Below are positions 16,694 to 24,555 of a stretch of DNA of 36,150 bases, one piece after another; the stretch's first letter is position 1, and every line of letters starts with the position of its first letter. A program made the position numbers and the translations under genes. Source of the stretch: an uncultured Alphaproteobacteria bacterium (lineage in GTDB: Bacteria > Pseudomonadota > Alphaproteobacteria > Rhodospirillales > Rhodospirillaceae); assembly GCA_902575965.1 (NCBI GenBank), contig CACGTM010000012.1, positions 1 through 36,150 of the forward strand, written 5' to 3'. The notes beneath the pieces are model-generated. The model made no database searches, was not told the origin of the DNA, and saw only the letters and a program-made list of their open reading frames with translations.

Positions 16694-18141
16694 AAAATAA
16701 TAAAAAATTATACAAGCAACAAACTCAAAATGCTAAGTACCATTTTGACCAGGGTGTAATTCATCTTCGGGACTCTAACTTTATAGAAGCCGAAAATGAA
16801 TTTAAAAAAGGGATCTCTGCAGATCCTCTGTCTTTAGCATTAATAATAAACCTTGGAATTTCATTAGCAAAACAAAATAAAACTTTGCAAGCAGAAAAGG
16901 TTTATAAAAGGGCACTTAAATTAAAACCAAATTCTTTGGAAGCCTTGATTAACTTGGGTGATCTATACAAGTACTCTAAACCAAAGGTTGCAAGACATTA
17001 TTTGGATATGGCCCTCAATTTACAACCTGATAATAAGAATGCTTTAGATATATGTGGTTTTACTTGGTTTATGGAACAGAAATATGACCAAGCATTAAAA
17101 TATTACGAGGCAGCAATTCGGCTAGATTCTGATTTTAAAAGAGCATTATTTCATAAAACTGCAATATTTTTTTTAACTGGGAAGTTTGACATTGCTTGGG
17201 AAAATTATATTACAAGATACGGTGCCACAGGTAATATAGGCAGTCCCATTGGAGATAAACTACCTTTTTTTAAAGGAGAATTGAATTATTCATCAAAACT
17301 TCTAATTTGGACAGATCAAGGATTGGGGGATGAGATCCTTCAGTTAGGGATTATAAAAGAATTCATAGAAAAATTCCCTTTTGAGGTTTCAATCATTACA
17401 AATGTCCGACTTAAAGAAATTGTTGAAAGATCTTTGCCACAAGTTAACTTTTTCTCATTAACTAAAAGTGAAAATAATAAATATTCAATATCAGACTTCT
17501 CTTATCAAGCCCCCGCAATGAGCTTAGCAGTTCATATAAAAAGAGATTTAAATGAAAAATATAAAAATGATAAATATCTTGTCCCTTGCGAAAATAAAAC
17601 TAGAGAATTAAGAAAAAAATACTTAAAAATTAGCGAAAATAAACCGCTTGTTGGTATATCTTGGAGAAGCTATCACCCTGAGTTTGGAGAAAATAAATCT
17701 ATTAAATTAAGATTTTTTATGAATAAAATCATTGATTTAGACTGTCTTTTCGTAAATTTGCAATATGGTGATTATGAGTCAGAATTAAATAGTTTACCCT
17801 CGAAGTTTCAATCAAAATTATTCACTGATTTAACAATAAATCCAAAAGGTAAAATAGATAATTTTGCGAGTCAAATTAATGCTCTTGACTTCATTATTAC
17901 AACCAGTAATTCAACTGCTCACCTTTCTGGTGCAATTGGGAAAGAAACTATAACTTTAGTTCCAAAAGTTGGCCCCGGCTGGCTCTGGTATTGGTTTGAA
18001 GAGAGGTCATCAACGCCCTGGTACCCAAAGCTTAAAGTTCTAAGACAAGGTCAAAACAATAGCTGGAAAAATGCATTAAATAAATCAAGAATTGAACTGT
18101 CTAATTTCTTGAATAAAAGGGCTATGGTTACAAGTAATTAA
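16690..18141 (+). CDS. TPR-GT-B glycosyltransferase-like protein embedded in the gsp operon
   Basis: The 483-residue protein has a TPR array (about residues 14-165) and a GT-B domain from about 202. The GT domain shows LLIWTDQGLGDEIL, VGISWRSYHP, LQYGD, TSNSTAHLSGAIG and LWYWF. This is the same architecture as the genes at 1-11668, but with a shorter TPR array and SNSTAH in the key loop. ATG 16690 overlaps the gspJ stop by four bases, while the following gspK begins 55 bp after its stop. The other core gsp genes overlap or are separated by 16 bp or less. Its position suggests a job on a pseudopilin or on T2SS cargo before export, but this is inference from context. Confidence 0.9.
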   Translation: MKNNKKLYKQQTQNAKYHFDQGVIHLRDSNFIEAENEFKKGISADPLSLALIINLGISLAKQNKTLQAEKVYKRALKLKPNSLEALINLGDLYKYSKPKVARHYLDMALNLQPDNKNALDICGFTWFMEQKYDQALKYYEAAIRLDSDFKRALFHKTAIFFLTGKFDIAWENYITRYGATGNIGSPIGDKLPFFKGELNYSSKLLIWTDQGLGDEILQLGIIKEFIEKFPFEVSIITNVRLKEIVERSLPQVNFFSLTKSENNKYSISDFSYQAPAMSLAVHIKRDLNEKYKNDKYLVPCENKTRELRKKYLKISENKPLVGISWRSYHPEFGENKSIKLRFFMNKIIDLDCLFVNLQYGDYESELNSLPSKFQSKLFTDLTINPKGKIDNFASQINALDFIITTSNSTAHLSGAIGKETITLVPKVGPGWLWYWFEERSSTPWYPKLKVLRQGQNNSWKNALNKSRIELSNFLNKRAMVTSN

Positions 18142-18196
18142 TTAGATTTTTAGCGGCAATTTATTATCATATGACAAATTATGTGAGTCTAAGCTT

Positions 18197-19267
18197 ATGC
18201 ATTTATCAGATAAAAACATGAGAGGCTTTGTCCTGCCATTAACCCTATGGATAATCGCCGCAATGGGTTTAATATCAGCTATGATGTCTGAATGGGTATC
18301 TGAAGCAACGAATAATGCATTGATCATTAAAGAAAAATCCGAAGCAAATTTAATTTTTTCTAATATTAGAAATGAGTTAGCATTCATTTTTGCACGTCGG
18401 CCCTATACATTCAGAGGATTACAAGTAGGCAACTTTATAAATAAACCAAAAGGGGATTCGTTCAATGATATTTTGAATGCGGATTTCACATCTGATCAAA
18501 TGATTAAGCTTGATGGTACAAATTATATTATGTCAAGTGATAGACAATATGTAGTAAGAATTCATGATGGGAAGGGGTTAGTTAATCTAAATACTGTTAA
18601 TCTAAAATACCTAAAAAATATGTTTAGTGTATTAGAGATACCTGAGACGAGTCACAATGCACTTGCAGATGCTCTTTTAGATTATAGGGACGAAGATGAT
18701 TTCCGAAGACTATCTGGAGCAGAAGAAAATACATATATAGACCTAGGTCTTTACCCTCCCTCAAATAGCTTTCTGGTTACCCCCCTTGAAGCTCAACGTA
18801 TTTTAGGTTGGACAAATTTAAAAAAACTTTGGGATAAACACTTTGAAAAACCAATAATAACAACATGTAAATCATCAGGATTTAATCCAAATACAGCCTC
18901 AAAAGAAGCTTTATCAACATTTATTGACGGGATCTCATACGATAATTCAGATATTCTAGTATCATTAAGAAAAAAAATTCCATTTAGAAATATTAGAGAT
19001 GTTGGAGACTCAATTGGACTAATATTAAATGAGCAACCGTTTTTTTTCAGCTTTCTACCTGGAAGATGCTTTATTATAGATCTTATCAAACTTGAAACAG
19101 GAGAACACACTCGTTTTTCATTAACCCTTTTACCAAGGAATACGAGCCAACCATGGCAGATAGATTATGTTTATAAAATACCTAATGAAACTAAAAAACC
19201 ACTTTTATCCGTTAATACAGAAGAAACTTTTCCCAGCCCCGAAGATATATATCGAAGGGGAGGATAA
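18197..19267 (+). CDS. gspK: Minor pseudopilin GspK
   Basis: The 356-residue protein starts with MRG-FVLPLTLWIIAAMGLISAM near its N-terminus, a prepilin-like sequence without Glu at position 5, as is normal for GspK. The large alpha-helical domain shows GLVNLNTVN, ALLDYRDEDD, and later NPNTASKEALSTFIDG followed by a helix-hairpin-helix-like IPFRNIRDVGD, all typical of GspK/GspK-like proteins. It caps the pseudopilus tip with I and J. ATG 18197 gives a 10-residue leader; ATG 18218 is an alternative with almost no leader. Its 3' end overlaps gspL by about 100 bp in another frame. Confidence 0.9.
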   Translation: MHLSDKNMRGFVLPLTLWIIAAMGLISAMMSEWVSEATNNALIIKEKSEANLIFSNIRNELAFIFARRPYTFRGLQVGNFINKPKGDSFNDILNADFTSDQMIKLDGTNYIMSSDRQYVVRIHDGKGLVNLNTVNLKYLKNMFSVLEIPETSHNALADALLDYRDEDDFRRLSGAEENTYIDLGLYPPSNSFLVTPLEAQRILGWTNLKKLWDKHFEKPIITTCKSSGFNPNTASKEALSTFIDGISYDNSDILVSLRKKIPFRNIRDVGDSIGLILNEQPFFFSFLPGRCFIIDLIKLETGEHTRFSLTLLPRNTSQPWQIDYVYKIPNETKKPLLSVNTEETFPSPEDIYRRGG

Positions 19268-20279
19268 TGTTTCCGTTATTCCTGGGGCTGAAGAAAATAT
19301 AATTTGGGTCCCTAATCGGAAACAACTAAAACATACCTGTATTTCCTTGCCTGATACCCTAAAGGGTAAAAAGAGAGAGTCTGCACTACGTCTAAAAATA
19401 ATGGCCTGGTCCCCCTTCAAAGAAACAAAATACTGCACACAATGGAAGGGGAATACAGCAAGTGTTTTTTTATGGGATGCAAATCTCGTTGGAAAAATGA
19501 TAAAAGAAAATAATATAAACCCTAACGCTTGCGAAATAATTCCAGAAGTATTTATGAGAGAACCTATCGTTACAGGTATAAGATTAGTAGATACTACCTT
19601 TGGTAAAGAGGGACAAATATGGGACGATGGGTTACTAAAAGTCTCGCGTTGGTGGAAAGAGCAACCTAATCAATTAGAGTGGGACTTATTTGTAAGAAAT
19701 GCTGGCTCTATCTTAGAGCAGAGTAATTCTGGTGTACCCCAAAAAAGCAATCCTGATTGGCTTAAGGTTCCTTGGTTAAGAGAAGGTTTAGGAATAGAAA
19801 ATCTAAAATATTTTTTAAAAAATAGAACTATCATTATATCTTTGGCAACGATATTAACGATTCCATTAATTTTTTTAATGACGCAATTTATAACATATAA
19901 AATTATGACGGTTAACATTCAAAGTGAATTATCACTGATTAGAGAAGATACTCAAAATATTAGAGGCCAAAGAAGGAATGCAATAAGAAATCTATCCTCG
20001 ATAGAAAAATTGATATCGTTGAATAATCACCCTCAACAAATTGAAATCTTATCAAGTATTCATAGTCAAATAAGCCCACTTAATTTGTCTTTAGTAACAT
20101 GGGATTACTCTCCTGGAAAACTTGAGTTTAGTTTCGAAACTAATGATAATATTAATTCAATTTCCCTAATAAAAGATCTTGAAAAGAATTATCTCTTTTC
20201 TAATGTCAGCACCAGTACCAGAGGTAGTAGACAAATCTTCAAGATGAATATTAATACGAAAGAGGAGATCCAAAAATGA
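19167..20279 (+). CDS. gspL: Inner-membrane assembly protein GspL
   Basis: The 370-residue protein has a cytoplasmic actin-like/PilM-type N-terminal part (about residues 25-215; RESALRLKIMAWSPF), a membrane segment near 224-247, and a periplasmic ferredoxin-like part. This is the layout of GspL, which binds GspE in the cytoplasm and GspM in the membrane. The cytoplasmic domain is shorter than in enterobacterial GspL. ATG 19167 gives a 101-bp overlap with gspK (83 bp if ATG 19185 is used); no start after the gspK stop would keep the N-terminal domain. Identification relies on topology and on position between gspK and gspM. Confidence 0.82.
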   Translation: MFIKYLMKLKNHFYPLIQKKLFPAPKIYIEGEDNVSVIPGAEENIIWVPNRKQLKHTCISLPDTLKGKKRESALRLKIMAWSPFKETKYCTQWKGNTASVFLWDANLVGKMIKENNINPNACEIIPEVFMREPIVTGIRLVDTTFGKEGQIWDDGLLKVSRWWKEQPNQLEWDLFVRNAGSILEQSNSGVPQKSNPDWLKVPWLREGLGIENLKYFLKNRTIIISLATILTIPLIFLMTQFITYKIMTVNIQSELSLIREDTQNIRGQRRNAIRNLSSIEKLISLNNHPQQIEILSSIHSQISPLNLSLVTWDYSPGKLEFSFETNDNINSISLIKDLEKNYLFSNVSTSTRGSRQIFKMNINTKEEIQK

Positions 20280-20914
20280 ATTTTTTAGCTGATCCTATTT
20301 CGGAAATAAAAACACTTTATAATTCTAAAAAAGCTGATTTTTCGAATGAATTAAGAAATAATCAAAGACTACAATTAATGTCACTTAGTGGGTTTATAAT
20401 ACTTTATTTACTAATTTTATCTTCACTATTTAATATTACAAATCAAACAATTAAGGACCTACAAGATATAATCTCCGAAAGTTCTCAACTAAAATCTCAA
20501 ATAGGAAAACAAAATTGGTCAGAAAGAGAAGAAGAATCCAAAAAAATTCTTGGTCAATTAAAAAGCGGTCTATGGGCTGGAGAAACTCCAGGGCTTGCTG
20601 AGGCTGATTTTGAGGCATGGATAAGAAAAAACTTGAAGAATAATGGAGTAGATGTAAGACGAGTGCAATTAACAAGAGCACCAGTAGATAATGATCTGAT
20701 GCTCTCAGAAGAAGAAAGAGTTAGAGGAATTCAACGTATTAGAGCAAAGGTAATTACGCCATTAAAGGAGAGTGGTTTAGTTAAATTTCTAAACATAGCG
20801 TCACAAAATGACTCATGGGTTGTTGTTGAGAAATTAATAATCAGAGCTGGTAGGAATGATAGGATAGAAATGGAGCTTTCTGCATTTTATTTACCAAAGG
20901 AAGGTATTTTATGA
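20276..20914 (+). CDS. gspM: Inner-membrane assembly protein GspM-like
   Basis: The 212-residue protein has a short cytoplasmic part, one membrane segment (about 36-56), a coiled-coil region (about 58-95) and a small ferredoxin-like periplasmic domain (VDVRRVQLTRAP ... VVEKLIIRAG). This is the layout of GspM, partner of GspL. AGAGGAG lies eight bases before ATG 20276, and the gene overlaps gspL by four bases. Sequence similarity of GspM proteins is always low, so position and topology carry the call. Confidence 0.78.
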   Translation: MNFLADPISEIKTLYNSKKADFSNELRNNQRLQLMSLSGFIILYLLILSSLFNITNQTIKDLQDIISESSQLKSQIGKQNWSEREEESKKILGQLKSGLWAGETPGLAEADFEAWIRKNLKNNGVDVRRVQLTRAPVDNDLMLSEEERVRGIQRIRAKVITPLKESGLVKFLNIASQNDSWVVVEKLIIRAGRNDRIEMELSAFYLPKEGIL

Positions 20915-21420
20915 AAATATCAACCCAAGAAAATTATCTGAACACTATTAAGAAGTTAAGTAAATATAGAATCAATATCTTTATTATTTTCCTCTCAATA
21001 ATTTTAGCCATTCTAATATCCTTTTTTGGAGCCAATTCTTCATTATATAAAGAAATTAGTAATCAAGATTGGTCACTTCCTGTCTCGCCTGAAATAAAAC
21101 TAATGTCTGAACTCAATTCTATTCTTGCATCACCTTTATTTGGTGGTAAACCTGAAATAATTGAAACAATTGAAGAGATTAGTGGAAATGAAATAAATAA
21201 TGGAAAATGGAAAATTATTGGAATAATTGAAGATGGGGAAGAAAAATTTGCATTAATAAATGATTTCTCAGACAATAAGGTTAAACCTGTCTCAGTTGGA
21301 GATACTTTTCCAAATGGTGAAGTATTATTAGAAATATCAAAAAATAGTATCTCAGTAAAAAATATAAAAGAAGTTCGAACTATCTCCCTTTTTAATAAAA
21401 AAATTACAGAAGGAAAATAA
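20911..21420 (+). CDS. gspC: GspC-like inner-membrane protein with HR domain, no PDZ
   Basis: The 169-residue protein has a cytoplasmic tail, a membrane segment (about 22-42) and a periplasmic domain. That domain contains SPLFGG and then WKIIGIIEDGEEKFALI, VKPVSVGDTFPNGEVLLEI and ISVKN, the pattern of the GspC homology region that contacts the secretin N0 domain. The usual C-terminal PDZ or coiled-coil domain of GspC is absent. AAGGAAGG precedes ATG 20911, which overlaps gspM by four bases. The gene lies just before gspD, as gspC often does. GspN-like or PilP-like alternatives are possible. Confidence 0.75.
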   Translation: MKISTQENYLNTIKKLSKYRINIFIIFLSIILAILISFFGANSSLYKEISNQDWSLPVSPEIKLMSELNSILASPLFGGKPEIIETIEEISGNEINNGKWKIIGIIEDGEEKFALINDFSDNKVKPVSVGDTFPNGEVLLEISKNSISVKNIKEVRTISLFNKKITEGK

Positions 21421-21423
21421 GTG

Positions 21424-23463
21424 ATGGGAAAAAAACAATTACTATCTCTTATAAATCAATTTAAAAGTTACACCAAAGTACTTTTATTAATATTGCCTCT
21501 AGTGAGTTGTGCAGGAATGCCAAGAACACCTATTACAGAACCGTTATTAATTAAAAAAGAAATTAATGAAGGACAAGAGGGTCAAATCTTAGGAGTAAAC
21601 AGAGGAAGAAATCAAATTTCTTCCTCACCTGGCATAAGAACACCAAGCGGTCGGAGTTTAGGGGAACCCATAACGAGCACTAAAGCTCCACCATTAACCG
21701 GAGAAAGTATTAGTATAAATTTTGAAGGAGTTAGACTTCCGGCATTCATTAATACAGTATTTGGAGAGCTTCTTGAAGTCACCTTTGAAATTGATAGTCA
21801 GGTACTTCAAAAGGAACAGTTAGTTACACTAAGGACATCTGATGCGTTAAAACCAGATAACTTCTATCAATTAGTCACCCAAGTACTAGCAAATTATGGA
21901 GTTCGTGTAGTTTATGAAAATAATGTTTATAGGGTTATTCAGAACACCCAAGCTCAAAGTGAAATACCAAGAATAGTTAGATCTAGAGCATTTAGCACCG
22001 TTCCAGGTGACATGAGACCCGTATTTCTGTATGTTAAAATTGACAATGTGCGTGTGAAATCAATGCAGATATGGCTTGAGCAAGCACTAAAGGGAAGATT
22101 AAGGATTAATGGAGTTCCTTACACAAATGCTCTGATGCTCTTAGGAACAGCTGAGGATATTGCAGCAGCCACTGAAGTTATTGAAATACTTGACCAACCA
22201 AATTTTGCTGGAAACAGGAGTTTAAAAATATCACCAGCATTTTGGACTGCGGAAAAACTTACTCAGCAGTTAATAATTGTTCTTAAGGCAGAGGGTTTCG
22301 CTGTTGACTCTAATACTGAGAGTGATGCGCCAATAAAACTCATACCTGTTCAAGCACTTAATCAGATTATTGTATTTGCTTCTAAAGAAGAAAATTTACA
22401 ACATGTAATGGATTGGGCTTCCGAATTAGATAGGCCGGGACAAACCATAAACGCAACAGGAGTTTACTATCACCCAATTGAAAATACTAATGCTGAGGAT
22501 ATTGCTTCAATCATCGGACAGCTTCTAGGAGAAAGCAGTGAACAAAGTCAAGAGGCAAGCTCAGGTGACAATGACCAAACTAGTAAGGTGATAGTTGATA
22601 CTGGAAGGAATGCAATAATTTTTCAAGGAACAGCTGAGGAATATGCTCAATTTCGCTCCCTTGCAGAACAAATGGATCGAGCACCTTATGAAGTACTTAT
22701 CGAAGCAACAGTTGCAGAAGTTACTTTGGATAAAGGAGAATCTCTTGGTGTCTTATTAAATTTTGATGAAACTGGTATTTCAACGGCAAATCAAATCTCA
22801 GTAAGCTCAGATGGAGGTATACTAGCAAACCTGATACAAGACAGGGGTGATTTTACAGCAGCACTAAATGCAGCTGCAGATAAAAGCAAAGTTTCTATTC
22901 TCTCAAGCCCAAGATTAGTAGCAGCAAGCGGTAAATCTGCATCAATGCAAGTTGGCACTCAGGTTCCTATAATTACTACACAACAAACTGCACCTGATGG
23001 CTCAACACTAGGTACCAGTAATATACTTCAGCAAGTACAATATAGATCTACTGGAATAGTCCTAAACATTGAACCAATTGTAAATTCAAGTAGACGAGTT
23101 GAGTTAACGGTGAGGCAAGAGGTAAGTGATGCTCAAAATAATGATACGTATAACATACAAAGCCCCATAATCTTGACAAGAGGTATAGAAACAACATTAT
23201 CTGTAGATGATGGAGAAACAATCCTACTTGCAGGACTGATCTCAGAGAACTTTAGTGAGGGAGATAATGGAATACCTTTCCTCAAAGACGTTCCATTGAT
23301 AGGTAATGCCTTTAAAACACAATCAAGAGCACTTCAAAAGACCGAATTAATAGTATTACTAACGCCATATATTATTGATAGCCAAAGTACTGCCAGAGAG
23401 ATACGTGATGCTTTCCGGTCAAAACTAAATAATTTGTCAGAATCCTTCGAAAAAATTGAATAA
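21424..23463 (+). CDS. gspD: Type II secretion outer-membrane secretin GspD
   Basis: ATG 21424 (with AGGAAA eight bases upstream) gives 679 residues; a GTG at 21421 is an alternative. A signal sequence ends in LPLVSC, a lipobox with Cys29, so the secretin is probably a lipoprotein. The N0 domain starts at ISINFEGVRLPAFINTVFGE, followed by N1-N3 (VYYHPIENTNAEDIASIIGQ is a typical N3 start) and the secretin core: ILSSPRLVAASGKSASMQVG, VPIITTQQ, GIVLNIEPIV, LTRGIETTLSVDDGETILLAGL, and VPLIGNAF with ELIVLLTPYII. It forms the outer-membrane channel of the T2SS. The C-terminal S-domain is very short, which fits self-targeting by the lipid anchor. Confidence 0.95.
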   Translation: MGKKQLLSLINQFKSYTKVLLLILPLVSCAGMPRTPITEPLLIKKEINEGQEGQILGVNRGRNQISSSPGIRTPSGRSLGEPITSTKAPPLTGESISINFEGVRLPAFINTVFGELLEVTFEIDSQVLQKEQLVTLRTSDALKPDNFYQLVTQVLANYGVRVVYENNVYRVIQNTQAQSEIPRIVRSRAFSTVPGDMRPVFLYVKIDNVRVKSMQIWLEQALKGRLRINGVPYTNALMLLGTAEDIAAATEVIEILDQPNFAGNRSLKISPAFWTAEKLTQQLIIVLKAEGFAVDSNTESDAPIKLIPVQALNQIIVFASKEENLQHVMDWASELDRPGQTINATGVYYHPIENTNAEDIASIIGQLLGESSEQSQEASSGDNDQTSKVIVDTGRNAIIFQGTAEEYAQFRSLAEQMDRAPYEVLIEATVAEVTLDKGESLGVLLNFDETGISTANQISVSSDGGILANLIQDRGDFTAALNAAADKSKVSILSSPRLVAASGKSASMQVGTQVPIITTQQTAPDGSTLGTSNILQQVQYRSTGIVLNIEPIVNSSRRVELTVRQEVSDAQNNDTYNIQSPIILTRGIETTLSVDDGETILLAGLISENFSEGDNGIPFLKDVPLIGNAFKTQSRALQKTELIVLLTPYIIDSQSTAREIRDAFRSKLNNLSESFEKIE

Positions 23464-23495
23464 ATTTTTTTACAAATATTTTTTGGAGAAAATAA

Positions 23496-24287
23496 ATGTT
23501 AAGGAATATATTTTTTGTAGTAACTATCTTATTCATTTCAAATTGTTCATCTGTAACGGATCCAGCCAAAACACATGAATACTGGTATCCTAATGCAAAT
23601 AAATTAAGAGATGCCAGTACAGAAATTCTTCAAAATCAGTCACTTAATGGAGACGTTGAGGCCTCATTGATTCTTGGGATGAGAATGGCAAATGGAGATA
23701 GAATAAAAAATGATCCTGTCAGTGCTTTTTTAATTTTTCAAAAGTTAGCTAATAAAAATGATCCACGAGCACAATATCTTCTTGGTGCAGCTTATGCTTC
23801 TGGATTAGGTACAGATAAAGATGAACAAATCGCTGTTAAATGGTTTAAGAAATCAGCTCTTAATGGTTATGATAAAGGACAATATTGGTATGCACATATG
23901 TTATCAAGAGGCCGAGGGGTTAAATACACTGATTGGGAGGAAGCCATAAAATGGTTCAAGAAAGCTTCAATACAAGGTCATACCAACGCCCAATTTAGCC
24001 TTGGTGAAGCATATGAACAATGCAGAGGAAGACTTGATAGAAATTTTGATAAAGCTGCTCAATGGTATAGAATAGCAGATAAATACACTGATAATATGCT
24101 TGCAAGATATAATCTTAGAAGATTGATTGATCTAGGCCTTACGGATTGGAAAGAGGGTGATGCGGGTACATCTCCAAATAAGTTTCAAGATATAACTAAA
24201 GAAAGTTTTATTTCCTGTTCAAAAGGGATAAAGGATCCATTTTTATCTGAAGATTTTAAAATTAGACCAATACTGACTGCAGAATAA
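23496..24287 (+). CDS. Sel1-repeat lipoprotein, T2SS-associated
   Basis: The 263-residue protein has a short signal ending ISNC (Cys17; the Asn at -1 is not ideal for a lipobox) and then about four Sel1-like repeats (DPRAQYLLGAAYASGLGTDK, KGQYWYAHMLSRGRGVK, NAQFSLGEAYEQC). Sel1 repeats are alpha-helical protein-binding solenoids in the periplasm or at the outer membrane. GGAG lies seven bases before ATG 23496, and the gene starts 32 bp after gspD. The position suggests a secretin helper, such as a pilotin-like or scaffolding factor, but no known pilotin is recognised. Two further Cys near residues 185 and 240 could form a disulfide. Confidence 0.8.
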   Translation: MLRNIFFVVTILFISNCSSVTDPAKTHEYWYPNANKLRDASTEILQNQSLNGDVEASLILGMRMANGDRIKNDPVSAFLIFQKLANKNDPRAQYLLGAAYASGLGTDKDEQIAVKWFKKSALNGYDKGQYWYAHMLSRGRGVKYTDWEEAIKWFKKASIQGHTNAQFSLGEAYEQCRGRLDRNFDKAAQWYRIADKYTDNMLARYNLRRLIDLGLTDWKEGDAGTSPNKFQDITKESFISCSKGIKDPFLSEDFKIRPILTAE

Positions 24288-24288
24288 G

Positions 24289-24516
24289 ATGAAAATAGAA
24301 CTAATTATTACTCTAATTTTTCTTTTAATCGAAATAGGTGTCATAATTTACTTTTATCATAAAGCTAAACAGCCTCCGGATCCAGCCAGACCCCGAATGC
24401 TAAATTACGGGCTATTGATAATATTTTCTTCGTTAATATTTATTGCTACTCTTGCACACGTTGTAACACTTGTAACTGGTAATCAAGTTAAGCCCAGACG
24501 CAAAAGAGGTATGTAA
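24289..24516 (+). CDS. Small two-helix membrane protein of unknown function
   Basis: This 75-residue protein is not recognised. It has two hydrophobic helices (about residues 4-24 and 39-62) joined by a short loop KAKQPPDPARPR, and a basic tail KPRRKRGM. The start codon follows the Sel1 gene stop by one base, so it is probably translated from the gsp transcript. It may be an assembly helper or unrelated. Confidence 0.65.
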   Translation: MKIELIITLIFLLIEIGVIIYFYHKAKQPPDPARPRMLNYGLLIIFSSLIFIATLAHVVTLVTGNQVKPRRKRGM

Positions 24517-24555
24517 ACAAAAAAAGATTAGTTTAAAATAATAGAATATGGCTAT

